Origin: Bartonella sp. ML70XJBT.G | GTDB lineage: Bacteria > Pseudomonadota > Alphaproteobacteria > Rhizobiales > Rhizobiaceae | Direction: 5' to 3' | DNA length: 60,901 nucleotides | NCBI RefSeq assembly: GCF_028618575.1 | Contig: NZ_JAQITA010000010.1 | Coordinates: forward strand, 26,682 to 87,582 | Shown: positions 44,769 to 54,537 of the stretch, in pieces | How the letters are laid out: every line of letters begins with the position of its first letter | How positions within the stretch are numbered: position 1 is the stretch's first letter | The notes under the pieces: model-generated | What the model was told of the DNA's origin: nothing | Seen by the model: only the letters and a program-made list of their open reading frames with translations | The model's database searches: none | Position numbers and translations under genes: made by a program

Positions 44769-47569
44769 GTGCTATGTTAGAACGTCATTTTTTTTCTCGC
44801 CATATTGGGCTTCGTCCCGATGAAACACAAAAAATGCTTGATGTTTTAGAGCTTGATAGTGTTGAAACACTGGTTTCTCAAGCTGTTCCGCACTCTATCC
44901 ATTTGGGACGACCTCTTAATCTCCCAAAGGCAGCAAGTGAGAACCAAGCCTTAGAAGAACTCTCCAAAATAATGGAGAAAAACCAAGTTCATAAAAGTTT
45001 TATAGGGCAGGGGTATTATGGAACATTTGTCCCGCCCGTTATTTTACGAAATCTCTTTGAAAATCCAGCTTGGTATACTGCTTATACTCCCTATCAGGCA
45101 GAAATTAGCCAAGGACGTTTAGAGCTTTTGTTTTACTTTCAGACATTAGTCAGTGAACTTACTGGTTTACCTGTTGCGGCTGCTTCACTGCTTGATGAAG
45201 CAACTGCTTTAGCAGAAGCAAATGCAATAGCTATACGTTTTGCTCGTGAGAAAAAAACAAAAATTTCTCTTCAAAGTCTTTTGCATCCTCAGACCTTGAG
45301 TGTTGCACAAACGCGTGCACAAACACAAGGCATTCAGATAAGTCAAAATGGCGAAATTTGTTCTGATACGGCTGCCATTGTTCTTTCTTGGCCTGATACA
45401 AAAGGCTTTTTTCATGATTATAGTGAAGTGATTAAAGAAGCAAAAGCAAAAGGCGCGCTGGTCATTGTTGTTGCTGATCCTTTGGCACTCACTCTTATGG
45501 AAGCACCAGCAAAATGGGGGGCGGATATTGTTGTCGGTTCGATGCAGCGTTATGGCGTTCCGATGGGATTTGGAGGCCCTCATGCTGGTTATCTTGCGGT
45601 GAGTCAGGCGCTCACACGTCTTCTTCCAGGGCGTATTGTTGGTCAATCTGTGGATACGAAAGGGCGTATTGCTTTTCGTTTAGCATTGCAAACACGTGAA
45701 CAACATATCCGGCGCGATAAAGCGACGTCGAATATTTGTACAGCACAGGCTTTATTAGCAAATATGGCAACAGCCTATGCTGTTTGGCATGGACCTCAGG
45801 GTTTACAGGATATTGCACGGCGTATTCATCGTTTAACATGCCGTTTTGTTGCCGGTTTAGAGGCAGCAGGTATTTCTTGTGAAGGAAAGTATTTTTTTGA
45901 TTGTGTTAGTGTGGTTGTTAAGGGAAAAGCGCGAGAGATTGCACGCCAAGCAAAAACAGATGGGCGTCTTCTTCGTGTTCTCGATGATGATAGGGTTGCC
46001 ATCAATTTTGATGAATTGTCAACAGACGAGGATGCCCATGCTTTAGCACAGCTTTTTGGCGCAAGGTTAGTTGATGAAGACTCTCCAAGACTTATGGGAG
46101 AGAAGCGTGATGCTGCTTTTCTTTCACAGCCCTTTTTTCATGCGGTTCATTCAGAGACGGATATGATGCGCTTTTTGCGTCGTTTGTCAGATAAAGACTT
46201 GGCATTGGATCGGGCAATGATTCCGCTTGGTTCTTGTACCATGAAGCTTAATGCGGCTGCTGAATTGATGCCTGTCAGTTGGTCTACGATCGCCAATATA
46301 CATCCCTTCGCACCCCAAGAAGATGTTGTGGGTTATTTGGAAATGATTCATCAACTCAATGCGTGGTTGTGTGAAATTACAGGCTTTGCACAAGTTTCTT
46401 TTCAGCCAAATTCTGGCGCTCAAGGGGAATATGCAGGTCTTTTAGCAATCCGCCGCTATCACCAATCGCGGGGAGAACATCAACGCACGCTTTGTCTTAT
46501 TCCGGCATCTGCCCATGGTACCAATCCAGCTTCTGCTCATATGGCGGGCATGGAAGTTATTGTGGTAAAATGCTTGAGTGATGGGGATGTTGATGTTGAT
46601 GATCTCAAAATGAAAGCACAATTGCATAAGGAGCGTTTGGCAGCTCTCATGATCACTTATCCTTCAACTCACGGTGTTTATGAGGAAAGTATTAAGGACA
46701 TTTGCTCCATTATCCATGAAAATGGCGGACAAGTGTATTTTGATGGTGCTAATTTGAATGCACTTGTTGGGCTTGCGCGTCCGGCAGATATTGGTGCAGA
46801 TGTTTGTCATATGAACCTTCATAAAACATTTGCCATTCCCCATGGGGGTGGTGGTCCTGGTGTGGGACCGATTGGAGTGGCAAAGCATCTTACACCATTT
46901 TTGCCAGGACATGAACAAGAAGGAACGTCCTATGCTGTTTCAGCTGCGCCTTATGGAAGTGCATCTATTCTTGTCATTACTTGGATGTATATTCGAATGA
47001 TGGGAGCTGATGGCTTGAAATATGCAACACAAACAGCAATTTTAAATGCCAATTATATTGCTGCGCGTCTTTCTCAGGCTTATTCTATTCTTTATCGAGG
47101 TAAAAATGGACGTGTTGCTCATGAATGTATTGTTGATACACGCGTCTTGAAAGAACAATATGGGGTCAGTGTTGATGATATCGCAAAACGTTTGATTGAT
47201 TACGGATTTCATGCACCGACAATGTCTTTTCCTGTTCCTGGAACTTTGATGATTGAGCCAACGGAATCAGAACCAAAAGTAGAGATTGATCGTTTTTGTG
47301 ATGCTTTGCTCTCTATTGCTGAAGAAGCCCAAAAAGTCGGTAGCGGTGTTTGGCCAAAAGACGATAATCCATTGGTCAATGCACCACACACATTAGTCGA
47401 TACGGTAGATGATGCTTGGGCACGACCTTATTCGCGGCAAGAAGCAGCTTTTCCTAACGCTTATCTTGAACCAGCGAGTAAATATTGGCCTCCTGTTTCT
47501 CGTATTGATAATGTTGCGGGAGATAGAATGCTGATTTGTTCTTGTCCCCCGTTGGCTAATAGCTATTAA
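44765..47569 (+). CDS. gcvP: glycine dehydrogenase (decarboxylating), single-chain P protein
   Basis: A 934-residue PLP enzyme that decarboxylates glycine and loads the aminomethyl group on GcvH. The two homologous halves found as separate subunits in some bacteria are fused here. The N-terminal half begins [17 protein letters not shown], with [17 protein letters not shown]. In the C-terminal half the PLP lysine is in [20 protein letters not shown] (about residues 678-697), and [15 protein letters not shown] precedes it. The start overlaps gcvH by 4 bp. An intrinsic terminator follows 22 bp after the stop, ending the operon. Confidence 0.96.
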   Translation: MSAMLERHFFSRHIGLRPDETQKMLDVLELDSVETLVSQAVPHSIHLGRPLNLPKAASENQALEELSKIMEKNQVHKSFIGQGYYGTFVPPVILRNLFENPAWYTAYTPYQAEISQGRLELLFYFQTLVSELTGLPVAAASLLDEATALAEANAIAIRFAREKKTKISLQSLLHPQTLSVAQTRAQTQGIQISQNGEICSDTAAIVLSWPDTKGFFHDYSEVIKEAKAKGALVIVVADPLALTLMEAPAKWGADIVVGSMQRYGVPMGFGGPHAGYLAVSQALTRLLPGRIVGQSVDTKGRIAFRLALQTREQHIRRDKATSNICTAQALLANMATAYAVWHGPQGLQDIARRIHRLTCRFVAGLEAAGISCEGKYFFDCVSVVVKGKAREIARQAKTDGRLLRVLDDDRVAINFDELSTDEDAHALAQLFGARLVDEDSPRLMGEKRDAAFLSQPFFHAVHSETDMMRFLRRLSDKDLALDRAMIPLGSCTMKLNAAAELMPVSWSTIANIHPFAPQEDVVGYLEMIHQLNAWLCEITGFAQVSFQPNSGAQGEYAGLLAIRRYHQSRGEHQRTLCLIPASAHGTNPASAHMAGMEVIVVKCLSDGDVDVDDLKMKAQLHKERLAALMITYPSTHGVYEESIKDICSIIHENGGQVYFDGANLNALVGLARPADIGADVCHMNLHKTFAIPHGGGGPGVGPIGVAKHLTPFLPGHEQEGTSYAVSAAPYGSASILVITWMYIRMMGADGLKYATQTAILNANYIAARLSQAYSILYRGKNGRVAHECIVDTRVLKEQYGVSVDDIAKRLIDYGFHAPTMSFPVPGTLMIEPTESEPKVEIDRFCDALLSIAEEAQKVGSGVWPKDDNPLVNAPHTLVDTVDDAWARPYSRQEAAFPNAYLEPASKYWPPVSRIDNVAGDRMLICSCPPLANSY

Positions 47570-47590
47570 ATTTATTGGTTTATATTGATA

Positions 47591-47619
47591 AAAGCCCACA
47601 CATTTTGTGTGGGCTTTTT
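47591..47619 (+). terminator. terminator of the gcvTHP operon
   Basis: AAAGCCCACACA (47591-47602) pairs with TGTGTGGGCTTT (47606-47617) around TTT, followed by TT and more downstream. Confidence 0.93.
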
Positions 47620-47863
47620 GTCATCTGTTCTGGACTCTATTATTCTTCTGGAATTTCATTTTTCTTATAATCGTCTGCAAATAAATTGATGATTTCTATT
47701 ATCATTATTCACTTAAATCTTTTGATGGAAATATCGATGAACAGAATTCTGGGGAGGGCGTATTGATGGATAGCCTTATATTTGACTGTTTTATCCGATT
47801 TGAAAGTGCTGAAGGATTTTTTACTGAAAGGAGGCATTTTTTACTTTATTTCTTGAGAGAACT

Positions 47864-48979
47864 TTAAATGTAAATACGTTTATAGCGGTTTCCTAAAGAA
47901 GTAAGAATTTCATTGGGAATGGTATTGGCATCGGTGGACACTTTTTCAAGAGTTTGATGGGGACCAATGAGTTCTACCCAATCACCTCTTTGAGGTTTTT
48001 TTTCAAGATCGGTAGCATCAACTATGATAGAATCCATAGAAACGCGTCCAACAATAGGCAGTTTGTACCCATTGAAATAAACGCTCCCTTTATTGGAAAG
48101 AATGCGTGGCCAACCATCAGCATAGCCGATAGAAATGGTTGTCAGAGTGCTTGGTCTGCGGGTAATAAAGCTTTCTTCATAACCAACAGGCATTCCTATA
48201 TCGGTAAAGCGGCTTTGCAGAACTTGAGCTTCAAGTTTTATAACGGGTTTGAGAGTGGTTTGCTGTTTGCCATGGGGATTAACACCGTAAAGCGCAATGC
48301 CGGGGCGAACAAGATCAAAATAAAAATCTGGACCAAGAAAGATGCCTCCAGAGTTGGCAAATGAGACTTTACAGGCAGGTAGCTTTGCAAGTATGGCATT
48401 AAAAGCGGCTAATTGTGTTTTATTGGATGAACAAGAGGCGTTTTCTCCATTTGAAAGGTGACTGAGAATATATTTTATTTCTGCTTGTTGGAAAATTGTA
48501 GGGTGTTTGATGAGTTGTTGTAATTCTTGTTTATCAAGTCCTAATCGGTTCATTTGGGTATCGATTTGAATGATTGCAGGAAATCTTTTGTGCTTTTTTT
48601 GACAAAGTTTTTGCCAGTCTTCGATAGCATGCCAAGAATTGAGAACAGGAACAATGCCCGATTGTGCAATAAACTCTTCTGCTGTGTGTGGAAGTCCATT
48701 GAGAAGAGCAATCATGGCATTTTCTGGTAAGATCCTTTTTAATTGAAGTGCTTCTTCGATTTTGGCAACAAAAAAAGTGCGGCAACCAGCTTGATAAAGC
48801 GCAGGAGCAATTTTATTTGCACCAAGCCCATAGGCATTGGCTTTTACAACTGCTGAACATTGTGTGGGGGCGACACGTTTGGCTAAAGTTTTATAATTTT
48901 CAACTATAGCACTTACATCAATAATTGCTATAGCTGTAGCAGGAAAGAATCCATTTGCGTCATCAATGTATCTGTTCAT
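47864..48979 (-). CDS. alr: alanine racemase
   Basis: A 371-residue PLP enzyme that makes D-alanine for peptidoglycan. The PLP lysine is in AVVKANAYGLGANKI (about residue 45) and RPGIALYGVNPH holds a conserved segment. The second catalytic Tyr lies in the C-terminal beta domain with VGYEESFITRRP and GRVSMDSIIVD. The start at 48979 (MNRYIDDANG) is the first ATG; a TTG at 49012 would add 11 residues. In relatives alr often follows dnaB, but here it stands alone, with gcvP convergent downstream and 1.2 kb without genes upstream. Confidence 0.92.
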   Translation of the reverse strand: MNRYIDDANGFFPATAIAIIDVSAIVENYKTLAKRVAPTQCSAVVKANAYGLGANKIAPALYQAGCRTFFVAKIEEALQLKRILPENAMIALLNGLPHTAEEFIAQSGIVPVLNSWHAIEDWQKLCQKKHKRFPAIIQIDTQMNRLGLDKQELQQLIKHPTIFQQAEIKYILSHLSNGENASCSSNKTQLAAFNAILAKLPACKVSFANSGGIFLGPDFYFDLVRPGIALYGVNPHGKQQTTLKPVIKLEAQVLQSRFTDIGMPVGYEESFITRRPSTLTTISIGYADGWPRILSNKGSVYFNGYKLPIVGRVSMDSIIVDATDLEKKPQRGDWVELIGPHQTLEKVSTDANTIPNEILTSLGNRYKRIYI

Positions 48980-49825
48980 TTGAAAAATTCTCTTAAAGTC
49001 AGTGAGGTACAAAGTTCCCTTTGATTATTTCATATAGTTTCTACGATATATGAAAAGGATCTCCGTATTATTTGTTCTTGTTAAAATCATCAAGAGTTCA
49101 TACTGGATTATGTCTCATCAGAGCAATCTTTTAAGGTAAAAGATTTATTTTGAATATAATCATGCTATTATTCTTTTCCTTTATATTTTTATGGCGGCGT
49201 AATTTACTGAGGTTTGGTAAGGGATAGACTTTTATATTTTACTGAATTCTCCTTGGTTAAAGCATTACAAAATAAAAACGTACTCATAGTGTTGTGTTGT
49301 TTTTCATAGTGAAATCAGAAAAAACTTTACGAGTAGTAGTGAATTAAAGTTTTTGTAACATGGGTGTTAGAGAGCGTGCTTTTGATAAAATGAGCTTTGT
49401 TTTTCATGAATTAAGGGGGGGGAAGGGGTTATCAATTACAGAATAAAACATTCTTCATTTTTTATTGTTTTGAGTGCGCTTGCTAAGTTGTACCGTTGTT
49501 GCGGGTGGGGTTGTCGCTGTTTTGCATCATGGTCTGCTTGTTTTTGAATTTAATCAATGAATGTTTTTCCAGAAAAAGGGTAATGATGGTGGAGTGCGTT
49601 CTCATTACTGCTGGGCAAACTCATTTTTTAAATGGGGATGGTGGGTATATTGGTTTATAAAAAGTGGGGTGATCATTTCGTTAATGATTTTCTCTGAAAG
49701 GCTGCTAACATTTTTGTTTACCATGAGGAATGTCATACATTTAACAGTGTTCATGTAAGTCATTCTGTGATTGAGAATTTATTTTGAATTATCCTACCTT
49801 ACTTGATCAAGGGGTGAATAACAGC

Positions 49826-49869
49826 AAATCTTATGGTTGTGTTAAATAAATCTTATGGTTGTGTTAAAT
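49826..49869. repeat. perfect 22-bp tandem duplication
   Basis: Two abutting identical units, 49826-49847 and 49848-49869, beginning AAATCTTATGGTTGTGTTAA. The unit length equals that of the unrelated tandem duplication at 23156. Confidence 0.9.
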
Positions 49870-49984
49870 GTTGCCACGTTGCTGTTTTATTTTCATGAAG
49901 GTGATCGCATTGGAGCAGATTTGCATGAATGTTATATTCACTGTTTAATGATTTTTTAAAAATGCTTGCGTTACATTTTCTTTT

Positions 49985-50003
49985 TTATCACTGATAGTGA
50001 TAA
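49985..50003. promoter_or_regulatory. palindrome upstream of fpr, TetR-operator-like
   Basis: TTATCACTGATAGTGATAA is a perfect 8-bp inverted repeat around GAT. Its centre resembles tet-type operators. It is 178 bp before the fpr start, so it could control that gene; no regulator gene is adjacent. Confidence 0.45.
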
Positions 50004-50180
50004 TGTATTTTCGGATCATGCAAGTTGCATGTTTTGTACATTTTTTTCTTTGCAACTAATTTTGATATAAAAGTGTTAATCTTATGGTCTGTATTTTAAG
50101 AAAAATATTGGCAGATGAGGATGCAGGTATTATATCACTTTGAAGATTGTTGGTTGAATGAAGATTAAGGGAAGAGTTTT

Positions 50181-51011
50181 ATGAAAATGTCTGCTACTCA
50201 TGTTCAGTCAAACATTAGCGGCGTTACGTCAAACTTTCCTATTCCTGAAAATGTGTTTGCGCTTACTGTTCAGGAAGTTTATCATTATACGGACAGTTTG
50301 TTTAAATTTCGCTTGAATCGTCCAGAAAGTTTTCGTTTTCGTTCTGGTGAATTTGTTATGATTGGTTTACCAAACGCAGAGAAACCGGTTTATCGTGCGT
50401 ATTCGATTGCAAGTCCTTTTTGGGATGAGCAGCTTGAGTTCTTTTCAATCAAAGTTCCAGGGGGGGCATTAACGGAACATCTGCAAAAAATTAAAATTGG
50501 TGATACAGTGCTGATGCGTAAGAAAGCGACTGGAACATTGGTTCTTGATGCTCTTATTCCTGGAAAGCGTCTTTATCTTCTCTCAACGGGGACGGGTGTG
50601 GCCCCCTTTGCAAGTCTCATCCGTGATCCTGATACTTATGAAAAATTTTCAGAAGTGGTGCTTATTCAAACAACCCGTCAGCGAGATGAACTGGCTTATG
50701 CAAAGGATCTTGTCGCCTCTTTACAACAAGATCCACTGATTGGCGAATACGCAAAACAGTTGAAATTTTATCCTATGACCACCCGCGAACCTTCTGAGCA
50801 TATGGGGCGCATTACAACTGTTATGGAAAGCGGTGATTTTTTTGAAACGACTAGTTTACCCAAAATTTCTTCTGATGAAGATCGTGTGATGATTTGTGGC
50901 TCTATGGCAATGTTGAAGGATTGTGCAAGGATGTGTGAATCCTTTGGTCTTGTTGAAGGTGCTAATAATGCACCTGCTACCTATGTTGTGGAGCGGGCTT
51001 TTGTAGGGTGA
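50181..51011 (+). CDS. fpr: ferredoxin/flavodoxin-NADP+ reductase
   Basis: A 276-residue FAD enzyme that exchanges electrons between NADPH and ferredoxin or flavodoxin, often in oxidative-stress defence and iron-sulphur metabolism. FAD-binding RAYSIASPFWDEQLEFFSIK (about residues 75-94) and the NADP domain STGTGVAPFASLIRD (about 135-149) are clear, with MICGSMAMLKDC near the end and the typical C-terminal VERAFVG. It is longer than the usual 257 or so by an N-terminal extension (MKMSATHVQSNISGVTSN). AAGGGAAGAG upstream is a good ribosome-binding site. A decayed duplicate follows immediately. Confidence 0.93.
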   Translation: MKMSATHVQSNISGVTSNFPIPENVFALTVQEVYHYTDSLFKFRLNRPESFRFRSGEFVMIGLPNAEKPVYRAYSIASPFWDEQLEFFSIKVPGGALTEHLQKIKIGDTVLMRKKATGTLVLDALIPGKRLYLLSTGTGVAPFASLIRDPDTYEKFSEVVLIQTTRQRDELAYAKDLVASLQQDPLIGEYAKQLKFYPMTTREPSEHMGRITTVMESGDFFETTSLPKISSDEDRVMICGSMAMLKDCARMCESFGLVEGANNAPATYVVERAFVG

Positions 51012-51029
51012 AAACAGAGCTCTCTGCAT

Positions 51030-51736
51030 TTTATGTATGAAGCTCTACAGATCTAAGGATCTTTGCTGCTTTTATTTGTAAAAAGCCTTTTTATCTGCTT
51101 TTAAGGGTAGTGGGTGTTGCTTCCTTTACATGTTTTGTTCGTGATGCTGATACTTATGAAACATTTTCAGAAATGATGCTTATTCAAACAACACATTGGT
51201 GAGATGAATTTATTTGTGTGAGAGATCTTGTCGTCTTTTTCCCAGAAGATTTCTTGATTGGGGTATATGCACAACAGTTGAAATTTTATCCTGTGACCAC
51301 TCGTGAATCTCTCGAGCAGGGGGGCATTACAACTGTTTTGTCGAGGGATCATTTTCTATAATGCATTGATTTATAATGGTAATAGAGAGCTGTTTATGGT
51401 GAATGAGAACCCTGAATATCGTGAGATTCTCTTATCTCTTCTATGTTGATCAATCAGAATCATTTGCTTGCAGGTTACAAGCGGGATCAGCGTAGCAATA
51501 AAAACTATAAAAGAAAGGCGTAAAATGTCTCTTATGAATCGTTTCAGGTGCCAAGGGTTCTCGCAACATTGGAAACGACAGATTTCTGCCAAATTTCTTT
51601 TGATGAAGGTGTTGTGATATTTTGTCTTTCTATGGTGGTGATATGGAAGAATGAGGGCGAGGGTGTATGAGGGGGAAATCTTTGTTAAGAGTGATCATAT
51701 AGATCTGCGTCTTATATTGTGGAACGTGCTTTTGTT
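51030..51736 (+). pseudogene. decayed partial duplicate of fpr
   Basis: Starting shortly after the intact stop, bases from about 51060 match the second half of fpr. GATACTTATGAAACATTTTC corresponds to GATACTTATGAAAAATTTTC, then TGCTTATTCAAACAACAC and CAGTTGAAATTTTATCCTGT follow in order. The match stops near 51360, resumes near 51570 with CCAAATTTCTTTTGATGAAG (compare CCAAAATTTCTTCTGATGAAG), and ends with TATTGTGGAACGTGCTTTTG near 51736, the C-terminal VERAF codons. About 200 bp of unrelated sequence is inserted between. Stops and indels in every frame rule out a product. Its end overlaps the 3' end of eda on the other strand. Confidence 0.85.
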
Positions 51737-52377
51737 TGGGGAGAGGAGAGCTGTGTTGCTACATGTGCTAATGCGCTTATTGCATTCCAATCCCTTGCTG
51801 CTATAAGCTGTTTTGGGGCTATCCAAGAACCGCCAACGCAGAAGACGTTAGAAAGTTGGAGCCATTGTCTTGTATTTTCTTGTGTTATGCCGCCTGTTGG
51901 ACAAAAGCGGATGTCAGAAAAGGGGGATGCTAAGGCTTGAAGAAAGGTGATGCCTCCTGCTGCTTTGGCAGGAAAAAATTTAAGATATGAATAGCCTTTA
52001 TCTCGCGCTTGTATGAGCTCACTTGGTGTCATCACACCAGGGAGAAAGGGGATTTCACTGTTATTTGCACAATCGATTAATTGATTTGAAAAGCCAGGGC
52101 TTATAATAAATTTTGCTCCTGTCCGTTCGGCTTGTTCATAATGCTGAGGGCTCAGAATGGTTCCTGCGCCAACAATTGCTTGTGGCACTTCCTGTATAAT
52201 TGCTTTTATTGCATCGCATGCGTTGGGAGTTCGCAATGTGACTTCAATTGTTTTGAGCCCACCTTTAATAAGGGCACGTGCTAAGGGTATGGCACTGTGC
52301 AGATCATCAATCTGCAAAATAGGTATAACAGTTTGTTGTTGGAGAAGTGATAAAAGAGCGTTTGTTTTTTGGCACAT
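51712..52377 (-). CDS. eda: 2-dehydro-3-deoxy-phosphogluconate aldolase
   Basis: A 221-residue class I aldolase of the KDPG/KHG type, cleaving 2-keto-3-deoxy-6-phosphogluconate to pyruvate and glyceraldehyde 3-phosphate. The Schiff-base Lys is in YLKFFPAKAAGG (about residue 132). The acid/base Glu is in LKTIEVTLRTPNA, and GAGTILSPQHYEQA and CPTGGITQENTRQWL are family motifs. Its last residues (about TKARSTI) are encoded on the complement of the fpr-duplicate end, so the C-terminal tail may have been rewritten by that event. No edd gene is nearby, so its pathway role is uncertain. Confidence 0.93.
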   Translation of the reverse strand: MCQKTNALLSLLQQQTVIPILQIDDLHSAIPLARALIKGGLKTIEVTLRTPNACDAIKAIIQEVPQAIVGAGTILSPQHYEQAERTGAKFIISPGFSNQLIDCANNSEIPFLPGVMTPSELIQARDKGYSYLKFFPAKAAGGITFLQALASPFSDIRFCPTGGITQENTRQWLQLSNVFCVGGSWIAPKQLIAARDWNAISALAHVATQLSSPQTKARSTI

Positions 52378-52480
52378 GATGTTTTCTGTTAAAGAGATGG
52401 TATTGTTTCATATAGTTTGATTTAGCACAATATGTTAAAGGATGAATGAATAAATCTTGAAATTGAATGAAACGCGCGTT

Positions 52481-53410
52481 ATGGCAAAGAACATGGAAAA
52501 AAAATTTAGAGTTGCTGCACTTTATTGTTTTGCAGAATTAAAGCATTATCGTCAATTACAAAAACCTTTGCAGGATTTATGTCAAGCAAATGATATCAAA
52601 GGAACCCTGCTTTTGGCACAAGAGGGCATTAATGGAACTGTTGCGGGATCTTGTGCTGCAATTGAAACATTAGTGGGTTTTATTACAGCTGAACCAGCGT
52701 TTCAAACGCCGGAGATTAAATATTCATGGGCATCAAAAATGCCTTTTCATCGCATGAAAGTGCGGTTGAAGAAAGAGATTGTTACAATGGGGGTTGAAGG
52801 TGTTGATCCGTTAAAGGTTGTTGGAACTTATGTCGACCCTCAAGATTGGAATGCTCTTATTCAAGATGAAGAGACAATTCTCATTGATACGCGTAATGAT
52901 TATGAGTATGCGATTGGGAGTTTTCAAGGAGCAATTGATCCACGTATTAAAACATTTCGTGAATTTCCTGAATGGGTACGCAAGCATGAAGCTGATTTAA
53001 AGAAGAAAAAGAAAATTGCCATGTTTTGTACAGGTGGGATTCGCTGTGAAAAATCAACGGCTTACGTGCGTGAACTTGGCTATGAACAGGTTTATCATTT
53101 AAAAGGCGGAATTCTGAAATATTTGGAAACAATTCCAAAAGAGGAAAGTTTGTGGTGGGGTGAGTGCTTTGTTTTTGATGAGCGTGTTTCTGTTCAACAT
53201 GGTCTTGAAGAATGTGGGCGTGAACTGTGTCGTGCATGTCGTTCCCCTCTTAATGCTGAAAGCAAATTGTCACCTCATTATGAAGAAGGTGTTTCGTGTG
53301 ATGCTTGTTATGATACGCGCAGCGAAGCTGATAGGCAGCGTTTTCGTGAACGTCATCGGCAATTTCGATTAGCAAAATTGCGTGCTCTTGATTCTCATCA
53401 AGAGTCCTAA
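52481..53410 (+). CDS. trhO: tRNA uridine-34 hydroxylase TrhO (rhodanese domain)
   Basis: A 309-residue YceA/TrhO-family protein, which hydroxylates U34 of tRNAs as the first step to 5-oxyacetyl-type modifications. The N-terminal ferredoxin-like domain contains [14 protein letters not shown] (about residues 44-57). The rhodanese domain has the catalytic Cys in [18 protein letters not shown] (about 180-197), followed by [13 protein letters not shown] Cys-rich C-terminal part ([19 protein letters not shown]) follows. The ATG at 52481 is chosen over an in-frame TTG at 52457. It is divergent from eda with about 100 bp between them. Confidence 0.93.
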   Translation: MAKNMEKKFRVAALYCFAELKHYRQLQKPLQDLCQANDIKGTLLLAQEGINGTVAGSCAAIETLVGFITAEPAFQTPEIKYSWASKMPFHRMKVRLKKEIVTMGVEGVDPLKVVGTYVDPQDWNALIQDEETILIDTRNDYEYAIGSFQGAIDPRIKTFREFPEWVRKHEADLKKKKKIAMFCTGGIRCEKSTAYVRELGYEQVYHLKGGILKYLETIPKEESLWWGECFVFDERVSVQHGLEECGRELCRACRSPLNAESKLSPHYEEGVSCDACYDTRSEADRQRFRERHRQFRLAKLRALDSHQES

Positions 53411-53470
53411 AGGTATTGTCGTTTAAAGCTTAAATTTTTTACTTTTTTTGTTAAGAAAGAAAAGGGTTAG

Positions 53471-53500
53471 AAGACTGGGCGTTGTCCGGTCTTTTGTTTG
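53471..53500 (+). terminator. terminator after trhO
   Basis: AAGACTGG (53471-53478) pairs with CCGGTCTT (53486-53493), with one T-G pair, and is followed by TTGTTTG. Between here and the structured leader at 54095 no gene is seen. Confidence 0.6.
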
Positions 53501-54094
53501 TAGTGAAAGTTTCAGTTATTGATGAATCATTGTTTATTTTTACAATCAGCTTCCTTTCATTTCTTGTATTTGGTTGATTTCAAATGTTCCTCATTTATCT
53601 ATGGCTGTTTGAAATATAAAAATGCTTTATTGATGGTGTCTGAGAGAAGAGAGTTTAAAAGGGGATGAGCTGGATGCGTTTCCCGATAAAATATGCAATG
53701 AAAGCGCTCTTTTGTATGGAGGTGTTAAGTGTATGGGGGGATGGTAAAGATATGATGATGGGCTTATGATATTCATCAATATTACAGATGATGAAGTTGA
53801 GAAATGCATTATTATAAGCATTCTTATGATGGAATGTTTAGAGATAAGAGAGTCATCATTATGGATTGCATAGCGCAAATTCTCCACAAAGGAATTCCAA
53901 GCAAACAGATTTTTTAACAAAAGTTGCAAATAAGTGACACAATGATGCGGCTTTTTATAAGGCTTACAAGTGATTAAAAGAAATAGAGTGACTTATTTTT
54001 TGCCAGAATCTGTTGTTTTTTTACATCATATTTTCTTTAAAAATTAAAAAATGTTTAAATAAAAAAAAATCATTGAAATAAAGAGCGATTCATC

Positions 54095-54340
54095 TTATAT
54101 CGAGCCTTGCCCAAAGTCGCACGTGCCTGTGGGTGTCCGCTGGTTCTCAAATGGTGAGATTAACCGGTACGGTACCTGGAACTAACCGCTCCAGTCATTC
54201 TTACGGCCAACCGAAAGAGTGAGGACATCTTGAAGCAACGACGGTGCGGGCCTTTCTGGTGTCTTCCAGCTGTCCAAATGCTGGGATAACTATAGAGGCA
54301 CACCTCATTGCCTTCAGTGCGGAAGTGGTTTTCTCAACTC
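54095..54340 (+). promoter_or_regulatory. speF-type structured leader RNA
   Basis: About 250 bases upstream of ornithine decarboxylase are much richer in G+C than the flanks and full of pairing segments. Examples are GGTTCTC with GAGATTAACC, ACCGGTACGGTACC, and CTGGAACTAACCGCTCCAG. Known knowledge: alphaproteobacteria carry a conserved speF motif before their ornithine decarboxylase gene, thought to be a regulatory leader. Position, length and structure support that call; I could not run a covariance search. A hairpin CGCAG-TTT-CTGCG (54370-54382) with a T-rich run and a second stem CTCTATGCT/AGCATAGAG (54483-54505) before the ribosome-binding site could mediate the switch. Confidence 0.65.
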
Positions 54341-54537
54341 CAATCAAAAAGGCAGATAAAATAGGATAACGCAGTTTCTGCGCTGTTCTTTCATTGTATG
54401 CAATATTGGTTTCTTTCTGATTATGAAAGTAATCAGAGTGCTGATATTAGCTGTATGTGTTTTGTCTTTTAGCTATTGGCGGCTCTATGCTGTCCAAGCA
54501 TAGAGGAGGGGTTTTATTCCCTTAGGAGAATTGATAG

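Larger units (their letters stand above)
49013..50180. other. gene-free 1.2-kb spacer before fpr
   Basis: No supported gene. An open frame at 49561-49758 has no ribosome-binding site and no recognisable domain. A perfect 22-bp tandem duplication lies at 49826-49869 and a palindrome at 49985-50003, both listed separately. Confidence 0.55.

Noticed and set aside
45209-45646. 145-codon minus-strand frame inside gcvP
   Set aside because: Antisense shadow of a strongly supported gene.
49561-49758. 65-codon open frame before fpr
   Set aside because: No recognisable pattern or ribosome-binding site; lies among tandem duplications and other spacer debris.
53627-53929. 100-codon minus-strand open frame
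   Set aside because: Low-complexity Ser/His/Leu composition, no good start context, no family resemblance.
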